DNA of 64,000 bases from contig JALNXH010000001.1 of assembly GCA_023230455.1 (NCBI GenBank), forward strand, positions 1 to 64,000, in the 5' to 3' direction. The first letter of the stretch is position 1. The number at the start of each line of letters is the position of its first letter. The notes under the pieces are model-generated. The model did not search any database and was not told the DNA's origin. It worked only from the letters and a program-made list of their open reading frames with translations. This document shows positions 6,535-14,325 of the stretch, piece after piece. A program made the position numbers and the translations under genes. The stretch comes from Rhodocyclaceae bacterium. Its GTDB lineage: Bacteria; Pseudomonadota; Gammaproteobacteria; Burkholderiales; Rhodocyclaceae.

Positions 6535-7380
6535 CTACGCGGCTTCTGCCGCCGGCAGCAACTCGGCGGCATCGGCCTCGATCAATTCCAGACCCAGCTT
6601 GGCGCAGAAACGCTTTTCCTTCTCGGTCGGGTTTTCGATCAAAGCCCACCCGGCGGGAGCCTCTGCGCCGTAGATCAGATCGGACAGCACCATGCGCTCG
6701 GAATCGCGGTTAAGGCGCATGCCGAGCAACAGATAGCGCTTGCCTTGGCGATACCTCTTCAAATAGGCGGGAATGGCGAAGCCGCCCATCAGCTCAGTAA
6801 TGTAATCGACATAATCGGCATCGGACGCGACATAGGTCGGCTGCGGCCGCGGTGAGCCCATCGGCTTGAACAGGATGGGCAGGTTCAGCGCCGCCTGGTC
6901 TGCCTCGATCGGCGTATAGACCTCGCCGTCCCAGGCAAAAAGCTTGTAGCGCATGGCGGCCCCGGCGATGCGCGCACAGCCCAGAACGAGCGTATGGGGC
7001 TTATCGGCATAACTGTCCTGCAACTGCGTATCGCGATTGATGTCCACCACATACGGCGGCGCCAGGTCGCGAATCCACTCGTGCACCGCGCTGCGCGTCC
7101 ATTGCGTGGCGTTGTAGGTGGCATCGAGGAATTTCGTCACCGCCGCGCGACCGCGCTTCAGCTCGACGTTCATCGCCGCGCGGGGAAACTCGTACATCAG
7201 CTTGGGCGCCATCGGTTGGCCGTTGTTAAGGCCGAGAATCAATTGCTCACCGGTGGCAGGAATCGGCCGGCCGTCGAGTTTGGACGTGACATCGGCAAGA
7301 ACACCGGGGCCGAGATAGGGGACGATGCGGCCATCGGCCAGTCCCTGCGACCACTGCTGCTTCAATGTTGTAGGAATCAT
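6535..7380 (-). CDS. SIR2-like (SIR2_2) protein beside draT
   Basis: A 281-residue protein with the layout of SIR2_2-family NAD-binding proteins. It has VPYLGPGVL (20-28, in place of the GAGxS nucleotide loop), VVDINRD (111-117, like the TNYD motif), KPMGSPRP (172-179, like KLHGS), SDADYVDYI (186-194) and RYLLLGMRLN (215-224). The expected catalytic His of the HG motif is Met174, so NAD hydrolysis may be lost or altered. It lies 127 bases downstream of draT on the same strand with its own sigma-54 promoter and NifA site. Function is unknown. An NAD-linked role with DraT/DraG is inference. Confidence 0.75.
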   Translation of the reverse strand: MIPTTLKQQWSQGLADGRIVPYLGPGVLADVTSKLDGRPIPATGEQLILGLNNGQPMAPKLMYEFPRAAMNVELKRGRAAVTKFLDATYNATQWTRSAVHEWIRDLAPPYVVDINRDTQLQDSYADKPHTLVLGCARIAGAAMRYKLFAWDGEVYTPIEADQAALNLPILFKPMGSPRPQPTYVASDADYVDYITELMGGFAIPAYLKRYRQGKRYLLLGMRLNRDSERMVLSDLIYGAEAPAGWALIENPTEKEKRFCAKLGLELIEADAAELLPAAEAA

Positions 7381-7411
7381 GGGGCCTCCGTTTGGGGTAT
7401 GGCCCTGTCAC

Positions 7412-7426
7412 GCAAAAACCGGACCC
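7412..7426 (-). promoter_or_regulatory. Sigma-54 promoter of the SIR2-like gene
   Basis: On the minus strand GGGTCCGGTTTTTGC: GG at 7425-7424 and GC at 7413-7412, 12-base offset, with TTTTTGC at the -12. It sits 32 bases upstream of the ATG at 7380. The -24 core GGTCC is weaker than GGCAC. Confidence 0.6.
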
Positions 7427-7476
7427 GACCTGAGCAGTGCGCCGGGAGGGGCTTTGCGATAACCCGGAAGGTGTTT

Positions 7477-7492
7477 TGTCGCAGAACCGACA
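7477..7492 (-). promoter_or_regulatory. NifA upstream activator site for the SIR2-like gene
   Basis: TGTCGCAGAACCGACA, a perfect TGT-N10-ACA lying between the draT stop and the SIR2-like gene, about 50 bases upstream of the -24 element. It is nearly palindromic, so the strand is nominal. Confidence 0.75.
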
Positions 7493-7507
7493 ACGACAGC
7501 GGCGTGC

Positions 7508-8356
7508 TTAGAACGGCGCCCGCGTCACTCGATAGACCCCGCCGATCACCAGGTATTCCTCTTCACTCTGCAGCAGTCCCGGCAGCAGCCGGTAATGGCA
7601 GAGAATCTTGGGCAGCGGCACGCGCACTTCCAGAATGCGATCGCCGAACTCGCCCGCGCGCTCACGGGATCCGCTGAAGGAAGCAAGGTTGTTGAACAGC
7701 ACCACCTGCTCGGCTTCGCTGTCGGCGAGCACTTCGTGGTCCTCGATGCGGTTCACGCCACGATAGAGGACGACACCGTTCGTCGCCGCGCCGGCGCGCT
7801 CGAATTCGTACTGGCAATAGGCGTAGAGCACATCGAGTTGGGCTTCCAGCGCGTTGGTGCCGTAGAGCGCGCGGGCGCGCATCTCCTCGTAGCGGCGCCA
7901 GGGCTGGCCGTCGTAATCGCGCAGCGGCTGGCCGTGGAAACGCGGCGGCAGGCCGAAGCGCGATTCGACCCACGCCTTCAGTGCCGCGCCTTCGAGGCCG
8001 TCGGCGGCGAACCCCCAGCCGCGCAACAGCCGCAGCCAGTTTGCCCGGCCTCGGCGGCCCAAGGCCGGATCGAACCCAGCTTCTTCCAGCTGGTCGAGGC
8101 AGAAATGCGCCGCCATGTAGTCGCGAAACAGGCGGCCCCGGGCGGCGGCCTCGGGTACCGCATCGAGATGAACGAACAGTGCGCGGTGCAAGTCCGCCAC
8201 GCCGTCGAGCTGCAATCGCGCCGGATGATCCTGATAGGTCAGTCCGCCGAGGATCACCGCCGGCAGGTTGCAGCGGTTGATCGGCAGGCGGGCATACGCA
8301 GGCAGGCTCGGCTTGTCGGAGGTGCGACAGACGGCTAGGAAATTGTCGGCTTCCAC
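7508..8356 (-). CDS. draT: DraT, NAD+-dinitrogenase reductase ADP-ribosyltransferase
   Basis: A 282-residue enzyme that inactivates NifH by transferring ADP-ribose from NAD+ to Arg102 of its dimer. It has the family signature at residues ~7-40 (LAVCRTSDKPSLPAYARLPI, NRCNLPAVILGGLTYQDHP), the ALYGTNALEAQLDVLYAYCQ stretch, VVLYRGVNR and LFNNLASFSGSRERAGEFGD. The start is GTG 8356. It is divergent from nifH. The nifH NifA site falls inside its first 15 codons. No good sigma-54 promoter of its own was seen. The SIR2-like gene follows on the same strand. Confidence 0.95.
   Translation of the reverse strand: MEADNFLAVCRTSDKPSLPAYARLPINRCNLPAVILGGLTYQDHPARLQLDGVADLHRALFVHLDAVPEAAARGRLFRDYMAAHFCLDQLEEAGFDPALGRRGRANWLRLLRGWGFAADGLEGAALKAWVESRFGLPPRFHGQPLRDYDGQPWRRYEEMRARALYGTNALEAQLDVLYAYCQYEFERAGAATNGVVLYRGVNRIEDHEVLADSEAEQVVLFNNLASFSGSRERAGEFGDRILEVRVPLPKILCHYRLLPGLLQSEEEYLVIGGVYRVTRAPF
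8314..8329 (+). promoter_or_regulatory. NifA upstream activator site for nifH
   Basis: TGTCGGAGGTGCGACA, perfect TGT-N10-ACA, 99 bases upstream of the nifH -24 element and inside the 5' coding part of draT. Confidence 0.8.
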
Positions 8357-8427
8357 CGGGTTTCTTGCTCCGGGTTGATTCGTTGAAAGCCGCTCCAGCT
8401 CTGGGCTTCCGGGCTTTCCAAGATCAT

Positions 8428-8443
8428 TGGCACAGTCTTTGCG
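8428..8443 (+). promoter_or_regulatory. Sigma-54 promoter of nifHDK
   Basis: TGGCACAGTCTTTGCG: GG (8429-8430) and GC (8441-8442) with TGGCAC and TTTGC, the classical nifH promoter. About 65 bases of leader precede the nifH ATG, which has AAAAGGAG at 8491-8498. Confidence 0.95.
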
Positions 8444-8506
8444 GAATCCCTGTCGGGAGCACGGGATTCCCCCAACGCCCGAACAGACTCAAAAGGAGAT
8501 TGCATC

Positions 8507-9403
8507 ATGGCAAAACTTCGTCAGGCCGCCATCTACGGCAAAGGTGGCATAGGAAAGTCTACCACCACGCAAAACCTCGTCGCCGCGCTGGCCGAAATGG
8601 GCAAGAAGGTGATGATCGTCGGTTGCGACCCGAAGGCCGACTCGACCCGGCTGATCCTGCATAGCAAGGCGCAGAACTCGGTCATGGAACTGGCGGCCGA
8701 AGCCGGCTCCGTGGAAGACCTCGAACTCGAAGACGTGCTCTCGGTCGGGTTCGGCGGCATCAAGTGCGTCGAATCCGGCGGTCCGGAACCCGGCGTCGGC
8801 TGTGCCGGCCGCGGCGTCATCACCGCCATCAACTTCCTCGAAGAAGAAGGCGCCTACGATGAAGACCTCGATTTCGTTTTCTACGACGTGCTCGGCGACG
8901 TGGTCTGCGGCGGTTTCGCCATGCCGATCCGCGAAAACAAGGCGCAGGAAATCTACATCGTCTGCTCCGGCGAAATGATGGCCATGTATGCCGCCAACAA
9001 CATCTGCAAGGGCATCGTCAAGTACGCCAACTCCGGCGGCGTGCGCCTCGCCGGCCTGATCTGCAACAGCCGCAACACCGACCGCGAAGACGAACTGATC
9101 ATGGCCCTGGCGGCCAAGCTCGGCACCACCATGATCCACTTCATCCCGCGCGACAACGCCGTGCAGCACGCCGAGATCCGCCGCATGACGGTGATCGAGT
9201 ACGACCCGAAGGCCAAGCAGGCCGACGAATACCGTGCGCTGGCGAGCAAGATCGTCAACAACACCCACTTCGTGATTCCCGCGCCGATCACCATGGACGA
9301 GCTCGAAGAGCTGCTGATGGAGTTCGGCATCATGGAAGTGGAAGACGAATCGATCGTCGGCAAGACCGCGGCCGAGCTGGCTGCCGAGGCTGCCGCTGCC
9401 TGA
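8507..9403 (+). CDS. nifH: NifH, nitrogenase iron protein (dinitrogenase reductase)
   Basis: A 298-residue homodimer that passes electrons to NifDK with ATP hydrolysis. It also acts in FeMo-co maturation. The P-loop is GKGGIGKS (11-18). The [4Fe-4S] ligands are C99 and C134. The DraT target is R102 in CAGRGVITAI, which is intact. Switch regions DPKADSTR and DVLGDVVCGGFAMP are present. The Ala/Glu-rich C-terminus is that of betaproteobacterial NifH. It is first gene of nifHDKT and followed by a hairpin before nifD. Confidence 0.99.
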   Translation: MAKLRQAAIYGKGGIGKSTTTQNLVAALAEMGKKVMIVGCDPKADSTRLILHSKAQNSVMELAAEAGSVEDLELEDVLSVGFGGIKCVESGGPEPGVGCAGRGVITAINFLEEEGAYDEDLDFVFYDVLGDVVCGGFAMPIRENKAQEIYIVCSGEMMAMYAANNICKGIVKYANSGGVRLAGLICNSRNTDREDELIMALAAKLGTTMIHFIPRDNAVQHAEIRRMTVIEYDPKAKQADEYRALASKIVNNTHFVIPAPITMDELEELLMEFGIMEVEDESIVGKTAAELAAEAAAA

Positions 9404-9415
9404 TGGAAGTTGCAC

Positions 9416-9439
9416 CGGTTCCCGGCCAGCCGGGAACCG
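9416..9439 (+). other. Hairpin in the nifH-nifD gap
   Basis: CGGTTCCCGG-CCAG-CCGGGAACCG, a perfect 10-bp stem with a 4-base loop, 13 bases after the nifH stop. No T-run follows, so it is more likely an mRNA-stabilising or partial-attenuation element than a full terminator. It would fit the known excess of NifH over NifDK. Confidence 0.75.
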
Positions 9440-9496
9440 TCCCGTCTTGAGTGATCGTGCGCAGATTGGCGCCGAGCTTTGACAAGGAGAAGCAAG

Positions 9497-10975
9497 ATGT
9501 CCGTACTAACGCGTGAAGAAACCGAAGCCCTGATCCAGGAGGTACTCGAGGTTTACCCGGATAAGGCCAAGAAGGACCGCGCCAAGCACCTGGCGGTCAA
9601 CGACCCGTCGGTCGAACAATCGAAGAAATGCATCACCTCCAACCGCAAGTCCCTGCCCGGCGTGATGACCATCCGCGGCTGCGCCTATGCGGGTTCCAAG
9701 GGCGTGGTCTGGGGTCCGGTGAAGGACATGATCCACATTTCCCACGGCCCCGTCGGCTGCGGCCAGTATTCCCGCGCCGGGCGCCGCAACTACTACGTCG
9801 GCGTGACCGGCATCAACAGCTTCGGCACGATGAACTTCACTTCCGACTTTCAGGAGAAGGACATCGTCTTCGGCGGCGACAAGAAGCTCGCCAAGCTGAT
9901 CAACGAAGTCGAACAGCTGTTCCCGCTGCACAAGGGCATCACCGTACAGTCCGAATGCCCGATCGGCCTGATCGGCGACGACATCGAAGCCGTTTCCAAG
10001 AAGGGCGCCAAGGACATCGAGAAGCCCATCGTTCCGGTGCGCTGCGAAGGCTTCCGCGGCGTCTCGCAGTCCCTCGGCCACCACATCGCCAATGACGCGG
10101 TGCGCGACTGGGTGCTGGGCAACCGTGACGGTTCCACCGCTTTCGAGTCCACGCCCTACGACGTCACCATCATCGGCGACTACAACATCGGCGGCGACGC
10201 CTGGGCCTCGCGCATCCTGCTCGAAGAGATGGGCCTGCGGGTGATTGCGCAGTGGTCCGGCGACGGCACCCTGGCCGAAATGGAGAACACCCCGAAAGCC
10301 AAGCTCAACCTACTCCATTGCTACCGCTCGATGAACTACATCAGCCGGCACATGGAAGAGAAGTACGGCATTCCCTACATCGAATACAACTTCTTCGGCC
10401 CGACCAAGATCGCCGAGGCGCTGCGCAACATCGCCGCCTTCTTCGACGACCATATCAAGGAAGGCGCCGAGCGCGTGATCGCCAAGTACCAGCCGATGAT
10501 GCAGGCCGTGATCGACAAGTACAAACCGCGCCTGCAAGGCAAGAAGGTAATGCTCTACGTCGGCGGCCTGCGTCCGCGCCATGTCATCGGCGCCTATGAG
10601 GATCTGGGCATGGAAGTGGTCGGCACCGGCTACGAGTTCGGCCACGGTGACGACTACGACCGCACCATCAAGGAAATGGGCAACGCCACGCTGCTCTACG
10701 ACGACATCACCGGCTTCGAGTTCGAGGAGTTCGTGAAAAAGGTCAAACCCGACCTGGTCGGTTCCGGCATCAAGGAAAAGTACGTGTTCCAAAAGATGGG
10801 CATCCCGCTGCGCCAGATGCACTCCTGGGACTACTCCGGCCCCTACCACGGCTACGACGGCTTCGCCATCTTCGCCCGCGACATGGACATGGCGCTGAGC
10901 AATCCCTGCTGGAGCAAGATCACCCCGCCGTGGAAGAAGAAGGACGAGGCGACCGAGTTGCCAAAGGCTGCTTAA
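9497..10975 (+). CDS. nifD: NifD, nitrogenase MoFe protein alpha chain
   Basis: A 492-residue alpha subunit that carries FeMo-co and half of the P-cluster. P-cluster ligands are C62, C88 and C154. FeMo-co ligands are C275 (LLHCYRSMNY) and H442 (QMHSWDYSGPYHG). All fall at the same numbers as in the Azotobacter protein. The start is ATG 9497, with AAGGAG 12 bases upstream; a slightly longer reading from an upstream rare codon is unlikely. Key cofactor-pocket stretches (GSKGVVWGPVKDMIH, GLRPRHVIGAYED) are intact. Confidence 0.99.
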   Translation: MSVLTREETEALIQEVLEVYPDKAKKDRAKHLAVNDPSVEQSKKCITSNRKSLPGVMTIRGCAYAGSKGVVWGPVKDMIHISHGPVGCGQYSRAGRRNYYVGVTGINSFGTMNFTSDFQEKDIVFGGDKKLAKLINEVEQLFPLHKGITVQSECPIGLIGDDIEAVSKKGAKDIEKPIVPVRCEGFRGVSQSLGHHIANDAVRDWVLGNRDGSTAFESTPYDVTIIGDYNIGGDAWASRILLEEMGLRVIAQWSGDGTLAEMENTPKAKLNLLHCYRSMNYISRHMEEKYGIPYIEYNFFGPTKIAEALRNIAAFFDDHIKEGAERVIAKYQPMMQAVIDKYKPRLQGKKVMLYVGGLRPRHVIGAYEDLGMEVVGTGYEFGHGDDYDRTIKEMGNATLLYDDITGFEFEEFVKKVKPDLVGSGIKEKYVFQKMGIPLRQMHSWDYSGPYHGYDGFAIFARDMDMALSNPCWSKITPPWKKKDEATELPKAA

Positions 10976-11042
10976 GGGCACGAACAGTTTTTCAACTTGC
11001 GCCCGCGTCCACAAATTGGCTGGCCGGGCAAAGGAGATGAAG

Positions 11043-12611
11043 ATGCAAGCCGTAGAAGATATCAAGCCGTGCTACCCCCTGTTCCGCGACGACGACTACA
11101 AGGCCTCGTTGAAGAACAAACGCGATGCCTTCGAAGAAGGTCATAGCGAAGACAAGGTCAAGGAAACCTTCCTGTGGAGCACCACCCAGGAATACCAGGA
11201 ACTCAACTTCAAGCGCGAAGCCCTCACCGTCGATCCGGCCAAGGCCTGCCAGCCGCTCGGCGCGGTGCTCTGCGCGCTGGGCTTCGAGAAGACCCTGCCC
11301 TACGTGCATGGCTCGCAAGGTTGCGTCGCCTACTTCCGTACCTACTTCAACCGCCACTTCAAGGAACCGATCTCCTGCGTCTCCGACTCGATGACCGAAG
11401 ACGCGGCGGTGTTCGGCGGCCAGAAGAACATGTTCGACGGCCTGGAAAACGCCAAGGCGCTGTACAAGCCGGACATGATCGCGGTGTCCACCACCTGCAT
11501 GGCGGAAGTCATCGGCGACGACCTCAACGCCTTCATCACCAACACCAAGAAGGCCGGCCATATTCCCGAGGACTACCCGGTGCCCTTCGCCCACACCCCG
11601 TCCTTCGTCGGCTCCCATGTCACCGGCTGGGACAATATGTTCGAAGGCATCGCCCGCTACTTCACGCTGAACCACATGGAAGGCAAGAAGCCCGGCAGCA
11701 ACGGCAAGATCAATCTGGTGCCCGGCTTCGAAACCTACCTCGGCAACTTCCGCGTCATCAAGCGCATGCTCGGCGAGATGGGCGTGGACAACGTGATGCT
11801 GTCCGATCCGACCGAAGTCCTCGATACCCCAGCCGATGGCGAGTTCCGCATGTATGCCGGCGGCACCACCCAGGATGAGGTCAAGGACGCGCCCAACGCC
11901 TACACCACGATCCTGCTCCAGCCCTGGCAACTCGACAAGACCAAGAAATACGTCGAGAACACCTGGAACCACGACGTGCCCAAGCTCAACATTCCGATGG
12001 GCGTGGAGTGGACCGACGAGTTCCTGATGAAGGTTTCCGAGATCAGCGGCAAACCGATTCCCGCCTCACTGGAAAAGGAACGCGGCCGCCTGGTGGATCT
12101 GATGTCCGACAGCCATGCCTGGCTGCACGGCAAAAAGTTCGCCCTCTACGGCGATCCGGATTTCGTCATGGGCCTGACCAAGATCCTCCTCGAATGCGGT
12201 GCCGAGCCGACCCACATCCTCAGCCACAACGGCGGCAAGCGCTGGGTCAAGGCGATGGACAAGCTGCTCGAATCGAGCCCCTTCGGCGTCAATGGCAAGG
12301 TGCATGTCGGCTGCGACCTGTGGCACATGCGCAGCCTGTGCTTCACCGAGAAGCCGGACTTTCTGATCGGCAACAGCTACGGCAAGTACATCCAGCGTGA
12401 CACGGTGTTCAAGGGCAAGGAATTCGAAGTGCCGCTGATCCGCATCGGCTTCCCGCTCTTCGACCGTCACCACCTGCATCGCCAGACCACGCTCGGCTAC
12501 GAAGGCGCCATGCAGATCGTGACCACGCTGACCAATGCCGTCCTGGAACGCCTCGACGAGGAAACCATGGGCATGGGGACCACCGACTACAACTTCGACC
12601 TCGTTCGCTGA
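11043..12611 (+). CDS. nifK: NifK, nitrogenase MoFe protein beta chain
   Basis: A 522-residue beta subunit that completes the P-cluster and the alpha2-beta2 MoFe protein. P-cluster ligands are C69 (KACQPLG), C94 (SQGCVAYF) and C152 (TTCMAEVIGDD). It ends TTDYNFDLVR as usual. The start is ATG 11043, 6 bases after AAGGAG; ATG 11037 is possible but overlaps the ribosome site. 67 bases separate it from nifD. Downstream lies a large imperfect inverted repeat before nifT. Confidence 0.99.
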   Translation: MQAVEDIKPCYPLFRDDDYKASLKNKRDAFEEGHSEDKVKETFLWSTTQEYQELNFKREALTVDPAKACQPLGAVLCALGFEKTLPYVHGSQGCVAYFRTYFNRHFKEPISCVSDSMTEDAAVFGGQKNMFDGLENAKALYKPDMIAVSTTCMAEVIGDDLNAFITNTKKAGHIPEDYPVPFAHTPSFVGSHVTGWDNMFEGIARYFTLNHMEGKKPGSNGKINLVPGFETYLGNFRVIKRMLGEMGVDNVMLSDPTEVLDTPADGEFRMYAGGTTQDEVKDAPNAYTTILLQPWQLDKTKKYVENTWNHDVPKLNIPMGVEWTDEFLMKVSEISGKPIPASLEKERGRLVDLMSDSHAWLHGKKFALYGDPDFVMGLTKILLECGAEPTHILSHNGGKRWVKAMDKLLESSPFGVNGKVHVGCDLWHMRSLCFTEKPDFLIGNSYGKYIQRDTVFKGKEFEVPLIRIGFPLFDRHHLHRQTTLGYEGAMQIVTTLTNAVLERLDEETMGMGTTDYNFDLVR

Positions 12612-12617
12612 TGCAGA

Positions 12618-12742
12618 CAGTGAGGAGTTAGGCGTTAGGCGTTAGGGGTTAGGAATTAGGAGTGAAAACCACCACGGTTTTCCGCCTTTACACCTAACAC
12701 CTAGCACCTAACACCTAGCACCTCACTCCCACCTCCTCACTG
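12618..12742 (+). repeat. Inverted repeat of short GTTAGG/CCTAAC tandem units between nifK and nifT
   Basis: CAGTGAGGAG (12618-12627) pairs perfectly with CTCCTCACTG (12733-12742). Inside, the left half is a run of GTTAGGC/GTTAGGG/GTTAGG-like heptamers (12627-12660) and the right half a run of CCTAACA/CCTAGCA units (12693-12723), i.e. the complement. The transcript could form a long imperfect stem around 12665-12690. The ribosome site of nifT (CTGGAG, 12740-12745) overlaps the right edge. Confidence 0.75.
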
Positions 12743-12750
12743 GAGTTGAA

Positions 12751-12975
12751 ATGGCCAACATCATGATCCGCAAGGACGCCGCCGGAAGCTATGTGTTCTA
12801 CCTGCCCAAACGGGATCTGGAGGACAGCATCGTTTCCATGGAATTCGATACCCCTGAAAAATGGGGTGGCGAAATCAAGCTCAACAACGGCGGCACCTAC
12901 CTCATCGAACCCCAGGCCCTGCCACCGCGCTTTCCCATCTCGCTGCGCGCCCGGCGCCTCGACGCGGCGGAATAG
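12751..12975 (+). CDS. nifT: NifT/FixU family protein
   Basis: A 74-residue protein: MANIMIRKDAAGSYVFYLPK, then RDLEDSIVSMEFDTPEKWGG and NGGTYLIEPQALPP. The KKDLEE-V-E-WGG pattern and small size define the NifT family. It is a conserved member of nifHDK operons with no essential role shown. It is separated from nifK by the inverted repeat at 12618-12742 and lies 23 bases before the next ferredoxin gene. Confidence 0.93.
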   Translation: MANIMIRKDAAGSYVFYLPKRDLEDSIVSMEFDTPEKWGGEIKLNNGGTYLIEPQALPPRFPISLRARRLDAAE

Positions 12976-12998
12976 ACCCGGCAAACAAGGAGCACATC

Positions 12999-13196
12999 AT
13001 GGCAATGAAAATCATCCAGGCGGAATGCACGTCCTGCGGCGACTGCAAACCGGTCTGCCCCACGAAGTCCATCACTGACAAGGGCAGCATCTTCAAGATC
13101 AACGTCGACACCTGCACCGAGTGCGACGGCGAATTCGATTCGCCGCAGTGCCTCTCCGCCTGCCCGGCGGGCGAGGCCTGCATCGTGTACGTTTGA
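12999..13196 (+). CDS. 2[4Fe-4S] ferredoxin downstream of nifT
   Basis: A 65-residue ferredoxin: MAMKIIQAECTSCGDCKPVC is followed by PTKSI, then CTECDGEFDSPQCLSACPAG. The motifs are C-x2-C-x2-C-x3-CP and C-x2-C-x8-C-x3-CP, the same long second loop as the FdxN-like protein after nifB, so they are paralogues within the cluster. The start is ATG 12999 with AAGGAG at 12987-12992. It is a probable electron donor in cofactor assembly or to NifH. Its exact partner is not readable. Confidence 0.92.
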   Translation: MAMKIIQAECTSCGDCKPVCPTKSITDKGSIFKINVDTCTECDGEFDSPQCLSACPAGEACIVYV

Positions 13197-13210
13197 CGCA
13201 ACCACAGTTT

Positions 13211-13281
13211 CCCGTTCGTGCTGTCGAAGCATGAACGGGAACGAAACCTGCCCCGCCCTTCGACTAGCTCAGGGCGAACGG
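13211..13281 (+). repeat. REP-like palindromic pair upstream of nafY
   Basis: Unit 1 CCCGTTCGTG...CATGAACGGG (13211-13239). Unit 2 CCTTCGACTAGCTCAGGGCG at about 13256-13275, running on into AACGG. Same family as at 3768, 25818, 27167 and 28415. It sits 47 bases upstream of the nafY-like gene. Confidence 0.7.
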
Positions 13282-13327
13282 CCTGGCAGGAAATCGGTGT
13301 TTTAGCGTTGAGATTCAGGAGATCGCC

Positions 13328-14047
13328 ATGTCCCAAATCATGACCCGCGAAGCGGCCCTGCGCATCGGCCTCACCGCCCGCGCCCTGCCCGGCGTCGAAG
13401 CCCGTGCGCTGACGCAAGCCCTGGCCGACACGCTGGGGCTGCCGCTCACCGAACAGAAACTCTCCGCCGTCACCGTCGCCGACATACGGCTGATGCTGCA
13501 AGGCGACGACATCATCGACCCGGACATCGACAAGGAGCGGATCAAGGATGCCGTGCGTTTCCTCTGGGGCGAAGGCGTGGAACACAGCGACCTGCCTCCA
13601 GTGCAACCCCTGGCCGAGGGTGAGATGCCCGGCTCGCTGCGCGTCGCCGTCGCCTCCAACAATGCCGAGCAGCTCGACGGTCATTTCGGTTCCTGCGAAC
13701 GGTTTTTGATCTATCAGATCTCGCCGACGGAAACGCGCCTGATCGGCATTCGCCCGACGCTGGAAGCCGACGCCGCGGAAGACCGCAACGTCGCGCGCAG
13801 CGGACTGATCGACGACTGCCAGGTGGTGTACGTCCAGTCCATCGGCGGCCCCGCCGCCGCCAAGGTGGTGCGGGCCGGCGTGCACCCGGTGAAGATTCCC
13901 GCCCCCGGCCCGGCACGCGACACCCTCGCCCAGTTGCAAACCACGCTGCGCTCGCCGCCGCCCTGGCTGGCCAAGATCATGGGCGTCGAAGCCGCCTCGC
14001 TGGCGCGTTTCGCAGGTGCCGGCGACGACGAGGACGGCAGCCAATGA
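13328..14047 (+). CDS. nafY: NafY/NifY-type FeMo-cofactor carrier
   Basis: A 239-residue two-domain protein. Residues ~1-95 (MTREAALRIGLTARALPGVE, LMLQGDDIIDPDIDKERIKD) form the NafY N-terminal domain. Residues ~103-215 form the NifX/NifB-C cofactor-binding fold (LRVAVASNNAEQLDGHFGSC, ERFLIYQIS). NafY binds apo-MoFe protein and FeMo-co, helping cofactor insertion. The HFGSCERF segment carries the conserved His near the cofactor site. It overlaps the next gene by 4 bases. NifY is an alternative name for shorter relatives. Confidence 0.88.
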   Translation: MSQIMTREAALRIGLTARALPGVEARALTQALADTLGLPLTEQKLSAVTVADIRLMLQGDDIIDPDIDKERIKDAVRFLWGEGVEHSDLPPVQPLAEGEMPGSLRVAVASNNAEQLDGHFGSCERFLIYQISPTETRLIGIRPTLEADAAEDRNVARSGLIDDCQVVYVQSIGGPAAAKVVRAGVHPVKIPAPGPARDTLAQLQTTLRSPPPWLAKIMGVEAASLARFAGAGDDEDGSQ

Positions 14048-14325
14048 TCGATGCCGCGCTGGTCGACCGCGTTGCCGCGGCGGTTGCCGCTACGGCGCCT
14101 GTCGACGACGGCATGGCGCTCGCCAATACGTTGCGCGAGCGATTTCCCAGCGTGCGTTTCACCGTTTGCAGCGACGACGACATCCCATCGAAACTCGTCG
14201 CCGCGGCGGAGAATGCGTTCTGCCGCCTGTACTACGTGGACACCGGGGAACATTGCGTCAAGCTCACCGGCGACGCGGAGGTCGCCAGCGGTCTGGTGGT
14301 GGCTCTGGTCGGCGATGACGCATGA
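14044..14325 (+). CDS. Small conserved nif-cluster protein (DUF6129-like)
   Basis: A 93-residue acidic protein: MIDAALVDRVAAAVAATAPV, then NTLRERFPSVRFTVCSDDDI, AFCRLYYVDTGEHCVKLTGD and VASGLVVALVGDD. It has three cysteines (in TVCSD, FCRLYY and HCVKL). No enzyme motif is visible. I recall such a protein (DUF6129) between nafY/nifY and the LRV gene in other diazotrophs, but cannot check. It is tightly packed: 4-base overlap upstream and 11-base overlap downstream, so it is probably made with NafY and the LRV protein. Confidence 0.75.
   Translation: MIDAALVDRVAAAVAATAPVDDGMALANTLRERFPSVRFTVCSDDDIPSKLVAAAENAFCRLYYVDTGEHCVKLTGDAEVASGLVVALVGDDA

Noticed and set aside
8457..8470. Possible minus-strand -24/-12 element for draT (GC/CC at 12-base offset)
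   Set aside because: Only the GG and GC pairs fit; the TGGCAC and TTGC contexts are absent, so it is likely chance.
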